Shown one piece after another: positions 60,188 to 64,000 of a stretch of 64,000 nucleotides of DNA. Below the pieces are notes generated by a model. That model did no database searches. It was not told the DNA's origin and saw only the letters and a program-made list of their open reading frames with translations. Every line of letters starts with the position of its first letter. Positions within the stretch are counted from its first letter, which is position 1. The translations under genes and the position numbers were made by a program. The DNA comes from Flavobacteriaceae bacterium (GTDB lineage Bacteria; Bacteroidota; Bacteroidia; Flavobacteriales; Flavobacteriaceae): assembly GCA_027490305.1 (NCBI GenBank), contig JAIXYI010000088.1:62001-126000 (forward strand), written 5' to 3'.

Positions 60188-62998
60188 TCAGCTCTTCTCA
60201 GGCAGGAGCATCCCGATGATTTTGTCTTTCGTCAGGTATTTTTTCGCGACGGCCTGCAGGTCGGCTGCCGTGATTGAATTGATTTTCTTTTCGGTTTCGA
60301 GTACATCGGCCGGTGACACACCGTTGATAAACGAGCGCGTGAAGTTGGTGAGCCAGAAGCGGTTTTCCTTTGCATTCTTCTTGTATTCCAACAGTTCGGC
60401 TTCGCGGAATTTCACGAGGTCTTTCTCTTCCGGACCGTTGTCGATGATCTTCTGCAACTCGCGCAGGGCGGAAGCCGTCAGTTTCTCGGCATTTTCGGGT
60501 CCGCACGGGAAGGAAATACTGAAGTTATAGCTGCCGTAGGGCACCTTGTTCATGCCGCCGCGGGCGCCGACGCCGTAGACGCCGCTTTCGTTTTCGCGGA
60601 GTTCCTCGATCAGTTTGATCGTGAGTACCTCGCCGAGCGCCTGCAAGGCGAAGGCTTCTTTTGGAGAGTACGTCGTGTCACCATAGTACATGATATTGAC
60701 CGTACTTTTCGGATCCTGACCTTTGTTGACCACCTTTTTGAGATCGCCCCGGATAAAGCGGTAACCTGGGTCTTTCGGCTGTTCGTGCGTGCCTTTTGAC
60801 GGCAGCGACGCCAGGTATTGCGCGGCGAACGCTTCGATGGCCGCATCGTCGATGTTGCCTACGAAATAGAAGTGGAAATCACCGGCATCGGCGAAACGCT
60901 CTTTATACTTGCGGTAGGCCAGTTCGTAGTCGGTGGCGTCCCACGTTTTGTCAGTCGGTACGATACCGTTGAAACGCGGGTTTTGCGCGTTCAGGTAGGT
61001 ATAGAACTCCTGTTGGAAGTACATGGTCGGCTCAGACATCATGTTCTTGTAAAACGCCGATTGCTTCTGGCGGTAGCCGTCGAACGCCTCTTTGTCAAGG
61101 TTAAGATCGGTGAAGTAGGCATAGACCATCTGGAAGAGGTATTCAAGGTCTTTCGGTGTAGCTGACCCGCGGATGCCTTCGGTGGCGGCCGATACATACG
61201 GCGACGCGCCGGCGATCTTGCCCGACATGAACTTGTTGATGTCGTTCACTTTCAATCCGGAGAAGCCCGCTTCGGTGAGGGCGCCCATCGCGAACTGGGT
61301 TTTCTTCATTTCGTCGTCGGTGAAGAAATTCGATCCGCCGAGGCTGATGCCTTCCATCATGACTTCATCGTTCTTGAAATCAGTCTTTTTATAGGTCACT
61401 TTGGCCCCGTTAGACAGCGTAAGGGTGACCGCGCCGATTTTGTCGTCGGTTTCTTTTTTTACGACCGAGCCTGCCTTCACTGGATTGCGGAGCAGGCTTT
61501 GTGCGATGGCAACGTCTTCATACGGCGTGACTTCGGCATCGTTGATAGCCAGAGCGGCAAGGACTTCCGCTTCGGTCACTTTCTTCAGTCCGTCTTTTTC
61601 CGGACCGGTTACCACAATCACACGGTTGTCGTCTTTCACGTAGCCTTTGGCGGCCGCATTTACCTCTTCGAGCGTCACGCCTGGAAGCAACTGCTTGATG
61701 GCTTCGTAATTCCACTCGATACCCGGCGAAGGCGTTTGCTCAAGGAAGTGCGATTGGTATTCGCTTACGAAGTTCGACGATTCCGACTTGTTACGGTCTT
61801 TATACGCACTTTCGTATTGGACCATAATCTCCGATTTCGCGCGGTCAAGCTCTGACTGGGTAAATCCGTATTTTTTGGCGCGGGCGTTCTCAAGGGCGAG
61901 GGTCTTGAGGGCCGGCAGCACCTTGTCTTCCTCTACCATCGCAAACGATTGGTATGCTTCTTTGTCGCGGGCGTAGGTGCCACCGTGGTACGAAAATCCG
62001 TAGGTGAACGGCGGGGTTGGCGAATTCGTCAGCTCTTGGAGGCGGTTGTTGAGCATGGTGGCATAAAGGCCTTCGATGAAATCCTTACGGCCGTCGGCGA
62101 TGGTCACCTGCGGTTTCTTGACATCGTAATCCTTATACATGAGCTGGATTTGCGTACCCGATGCTTCTTTGTCACTTTCGATGCACACGAAGGTTTCCTT
62201 GTGGTTCGGAAGGCTGTACACCTGCCGCGGCCGTTCCTTCTTCGGATTGGCGTAGGAAGCGAAGTGTTCTTTTACTTTCTTCTCCATGGCATCCACATCA
62301 ATGTCGCCTACCACAATTACCGCCATGAGATCCGGACGGTACCAGTCTTTGTGGAAATTGACGATTTTATCATAGGTAAAATTCTGGAGGATTTCTTTCT
62401 TTCCGATGGGAAGACGTTCGGCGTGCCGTGATTTGTAGAGCATTTTAGGAAGGTAGCGGTCTTCCATTCGCTTGTCGGCGCCGAGTCCGAGGCGGTATTC
62501 CTCTAACACCACGCCCCGCTCCTTGTCGATTTCTTCCGGGGTGAGGTTGGCATTAAAAGCCCAGTCTTCGATAATCTGGAAGCCTTTCTCCAGTTTTTGC
62601 GGATCGTCTGACGGGATGGGAAGGAAGTATACGGTTTCATCGAAACTCGTATAGGCATTCAGGTGTTGCCCAAATTTCACTCCGATGCTTTGCAGGTAGT
62701 CGACCAAGGCGTTCTTCGGGAAGCGCTTGGTGCCGTTGAAATTCATGTGTTCCATGAAGTGGGCGAGTCCTTGCTGGTCGTCGTTTTCCATCAACGACCC
62801 GGCGTTTACGACCAGGCGCAGGTCGACTTTGTTTTCGGGTTTGGCGTTGTGGCGGATGTAGTAGGTAAGTCCGTTTTTGAGTTTTCCGGTGCGCACCGCC
62901 GGATCGAACGGGATTTTGGTGTCGGGCTTCAGTTCCTGTGCCCCGGCGCAAAGCGGCAAGGCCAACAGAAACAGCCACGTTTTGTGGAGTTGTTTCAT
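60188..62998 (-). CDS. M16 family zinc metallopeptidase (pitrilysin/insulinase type)
   Basis: A 936-residue exported protease with a signal peptide (to about residue 20, CAGAQ) and duplicated M16 domains. The inverted zinc motif HxxEH is H80-F-M-E83-H84 (GLAHFMEHMNFNGTKRF), with the distal ligand Glu160 in EEIDKERGVVLEEYR at the expected spacing. The second half (from about residue 480) lacks a zinc motif, as is usual. It probably degrades peptides in the periplasm. It is transcribed divergently from the Plug gene. Confidence 0.94.
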   Translation of the reverse strand: MKQLHKTWLFLLALPLCAGAQELKPDTKIPFDPAVRTGKLKNGLTYYIRHNAKPENKVDLRLVVNAGSLMENDDQQGLAHFMEHMNFNGTKRFPKNALVDYLQSIGVKFGQHLNAYTSFDETVYFLPIPSDDPQKLEKGFQIIEDWAFNANLTPEEIDKERGVVLEEYRLGLGADKRMEDRYLPKMLYKSRHAERLPIGKKEILQNFTYDKIVNFHKDWYRPDLMAVIVVGDIDVDAMEKKVKEHFASYANPKKERPRQVYSLPNHKETFVCIESDKEASGTQIQLMYKDYDVKKPQVTIADGRKDFIEGLYATMLNNRLQELTNSPTPPFTYGFSYHGGTYARDKEAYQSFAMVEEDKVLPALKTLALENARAKKYGFTQSELDRAKSEIMVQYESAYKDRNKSESSNFVSEYQSHFLEQTPSPGIEWNYEAIKQLLPGVTLEEVNAAAKGYVKDDNRVIVVTGPEKDGLKKVTEAEVLAALAINDAEVTPYEDVAIAQSLLRNPVKAGSVVKKETDDKIGAVTLTLSNGAKVTYKKTDFKNDEVMMEGISLGGSNFFTDDEMKKTQFAMGALTEAGFSGLKVNDINKFMSGKIAGASPYVSAATEGIRGSATPKDLEYLFQMVYAYFTDLNLDKEAFDGYRQKQSAFYKNMMSEPTMYFQQEFYTYLNAQNPRFNGIVPTDKTWDATDYELAYRKYKERFADAGDFHFYFVGNIDDAAIEAFAAQYLASLPSKGTHEQPKDPGYRFIRGDLKKVVNKGQDPKSTVNIMYYGDTTYSPKEAFALQALGEVLTIKLIEELRENESGVYGVGARGGMNKVPYGSYNFSISFPCGPENAEKLTASALRELQKIIDNGPEEKDLVKFREAELLEYKKNAKENRFWLTNFTRSFINGVSPADVLETEKKINSITAADLQAVAKKYLTKDKIIGMLLPEKS

Positions 62999-63018
62999 GC
63001 TAAATGGTTTTGTTTATG

Positions 63019-63026
63019 GAAATGTA
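63019..63026 (-). promoter_or_regulatory. candidate -7 promoter element of the M16 peptidase gene
   Basis: TACATTTC on the minus strand, one base off TAnnTTTG, 20 bases before the ATG. Confidence 0.35.
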
Positions 63027-63106
63027 GCTATTATAACTCCTGAACCGCTCGATTATTGCGTTTCTTTAACATTCGCCAACAAGTGGGATAGCGCGTCGTT
63101 ATTTGT

Positions 63107-63114
63107 TATATTTA
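63107..63114 (+). promoter_or_regulatory. candidate -7 promoter element of the Plug gene
   Basis: TATATTTA, one base off TAnnTTTG, 20 bases before ATG 63135. Confidence 0.35.
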
Positions 63115-63134
63115 CGAGCCTGAATCCTTCCCGA

Positions 63135-64000
63135 ATGAAAATCGTCTGTACATTGTTGCTCGTTTTAGCCTTTGTGTGCCCGATGCGCGCGCAGGAACAT
63201 GAGGTGTCGCCACCCTATAACATCAAAAGCGCCGCGTTTGTGCAGAACGGACAAAACGTGGTGCCGCTATTTCCACTGGGCGATACGTTTACGTTTGAGT
63301 TCGATGATTTATTTGGCGACGAGGCCAACTATTATTTTCAGGTCGTGCATTGTGATTACGACTGGAAGCCGTCGCAGTTGAACAAGGCCGAGTATATCAC
63401 CGGGCTCGACGACCAACGCATCCAGCAATACCTCAACTCGTTTAACACGTTGCAATTATACTCGCACTATTCGCTTTCCTTTCCCAACAAGTTCATGCAG
63501 TTTCGGGTGAGCGGCAATTACATCCTCAAAATACTCAATGACGACCATGAAGTCGTTTTCTCGCGCAAGTTTATTCTTTACGAAAACCTCGTATCGGTGC
63601 CCATGCAGGTCAAGCGGGCGCGGCAAGTGCGGGATGTCAATTTCAAGCACAACCTCGACTTCTCGATCAAGTCGACCACCATCAACTTCCAGTCGCCGCT
63701 GCAGAATGTGAAGGTGCTATTGCTGCAGAACGGCCGTTTCGACAATGCAATTTACAATGTAAAACCGATGTTCACCATGGGTAATGACCTTATCTACCGC
63801 TACGACCGGGAGACCCAGTTTTGGGCGGGTAACGAGTTCCTTTGGTTCGAGAACAAGGATGTGCGGGCGGCAGCCAACTTCATCGGACGTATTGATGCGA
63901 AAGAGACTTACAACGCCTATCTTTATACGCACGAAGCGGCGGCTAACAAGCCCTATACCTTCGCACCCGATCGAAACGGCAGTTTTCTGGCGATGCAGGT
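63135..64000 (+). CDS. T9SS Plug protein (DUF5103), 5' part only
   Basis: The frame is open from ATG 63135 to the right edge (288 codons); the C-terminal part is outside. A signal peptide (MKIVCTLLLVLAFVCPMRAQ) is followed by the DUF5103 domain, recognisable by YYFQVVHCDYDWKPSQLNKAEY and YRYDRETQFWAGNEF...WFENKDVR. In the F. johnsoniae SprA structure this family is the Plug, which closes the periplasmic end of the SprA channel when no substrate is bound. Plug is one of the two SprA-bound states (the other has PorV). The function is taken from the family. The gene is divergent from the M16 peptidase. Confidence 0.9.
   Translation, partial: MKIVCTLLLVLAFVCPMRAQEHEVSPPYNIKSAAFVQNGQNVVPLFPLGDTFTFEFDDLFGDEANYYFQVVHCDYDWKPSQLNKAEYITGLDDQRIQQYLNSFNTLQLYSHYSLSFPNKFMQFRVSGNYILKILNDDHEVVFSRKFILYENLVSVPMQVKRARQVRDVNFKHNLDFSIKSTTINFQSPLQNVKVLLLQNGRFDNAIYNVKPMFTMGNDLIYRYDRETQFWAGNEFLWFENKDVRAAANFIGRIDAKETYNAYLYTHEAAANKPYTFAPDRNGSFLAMQ

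Overview
The window is chromosomal DNA from a member of the Flavobacteriaceae, most like a relatively GC-rich Flavobacterium (GC looks close to half by eye; not computed). The evidence is the gene content: SprA of gliding motility and type IX secretion (T9SS), RemB, SusC/SusD, T9SS C-terminal sorting domains, a mevalonate pathway and a short NuoG. Many genes are also preceded by a TAnnTTTG -7 promoter element, which is typical of Bacteroidetes. I saw no tRNA, rRNA, CRISPR array or phage.

Layout. 1-7.0 kb: 3' part of sprA, then gcvH, a vanZ-like gene, deoC and remB. 7.0-12.2 kb: respiratory oxidase assembly (ctaB, two subunit III genes, subunit IV, a cysteine-less SCO-like protein, SCO, DUF420, a small CxxC protein). 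12.2-17.1 kb: DUF4403 lipoprotein, TolC, a membrane fusion protein, TsaB. 17.1-21.7 kb, minus strand: NTF2-like protein, rRNA pseudouridine synthase, UbiA-family prenyltransferase, mevalonate kinase, a four-helix-bundle gene inside inverted AT-rich repeats, mevalonate diphosphate decarboxylase. 21.8 kb: TspO. 22.4-35.6 kb: a complete nuoA-N operon ending in a terminator. 35.6-37.7 kb: a repeat-bearing spacer and an AT-rich cassette (XRE-ImmA/IrrE protease plus DUF4411 PIN-like protein). 37.7-39.6 kb: FAD oxidoreductase and GDPD. 39.65-58.2 kb: a maltose/starch utilisation locus. 58.2-59.3 kb: ExbD and ExbB. 59.3-60.2 kb: a repeat-rich non-coding stretch. 60.2-63.0 kb: M16 peptidase. 63.1 kb to the end: 5' part of the T9SS Plug protein (DUF5103).

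How it works together. In the maltose/starch locus a T9SS-exported amylase and the SusC/D/E surface complex would capture and import maltodextrins. Two predicted exported GH13 enzymes would cut them to maltose, an MFS permease would bring maltose into the cytoplasm, and maltose phosphorylase plus beta-phosphoglucomutase would yield glucose and glucose-6-phosphate. A divergent LacI-type gene sits at the control point. ExbB/ExbD next door could energise SusC. SprA and Plug, which are partners in the T9SS translocon, lie at opposite ends of the window. NADH dehydrogenase and oxidase assembly genes supply the respiratory chain.

The most unusual items are a domesticated-looking REP-type transposase homologue that has lost its HUH motif and is coupled to an amylase gene, the repeat-bounded four-helix-bundle cassette, the AT-rich ImmA/DUF4411 pair, and several dispersed repeat families in spacers, including four within the nuo operon.
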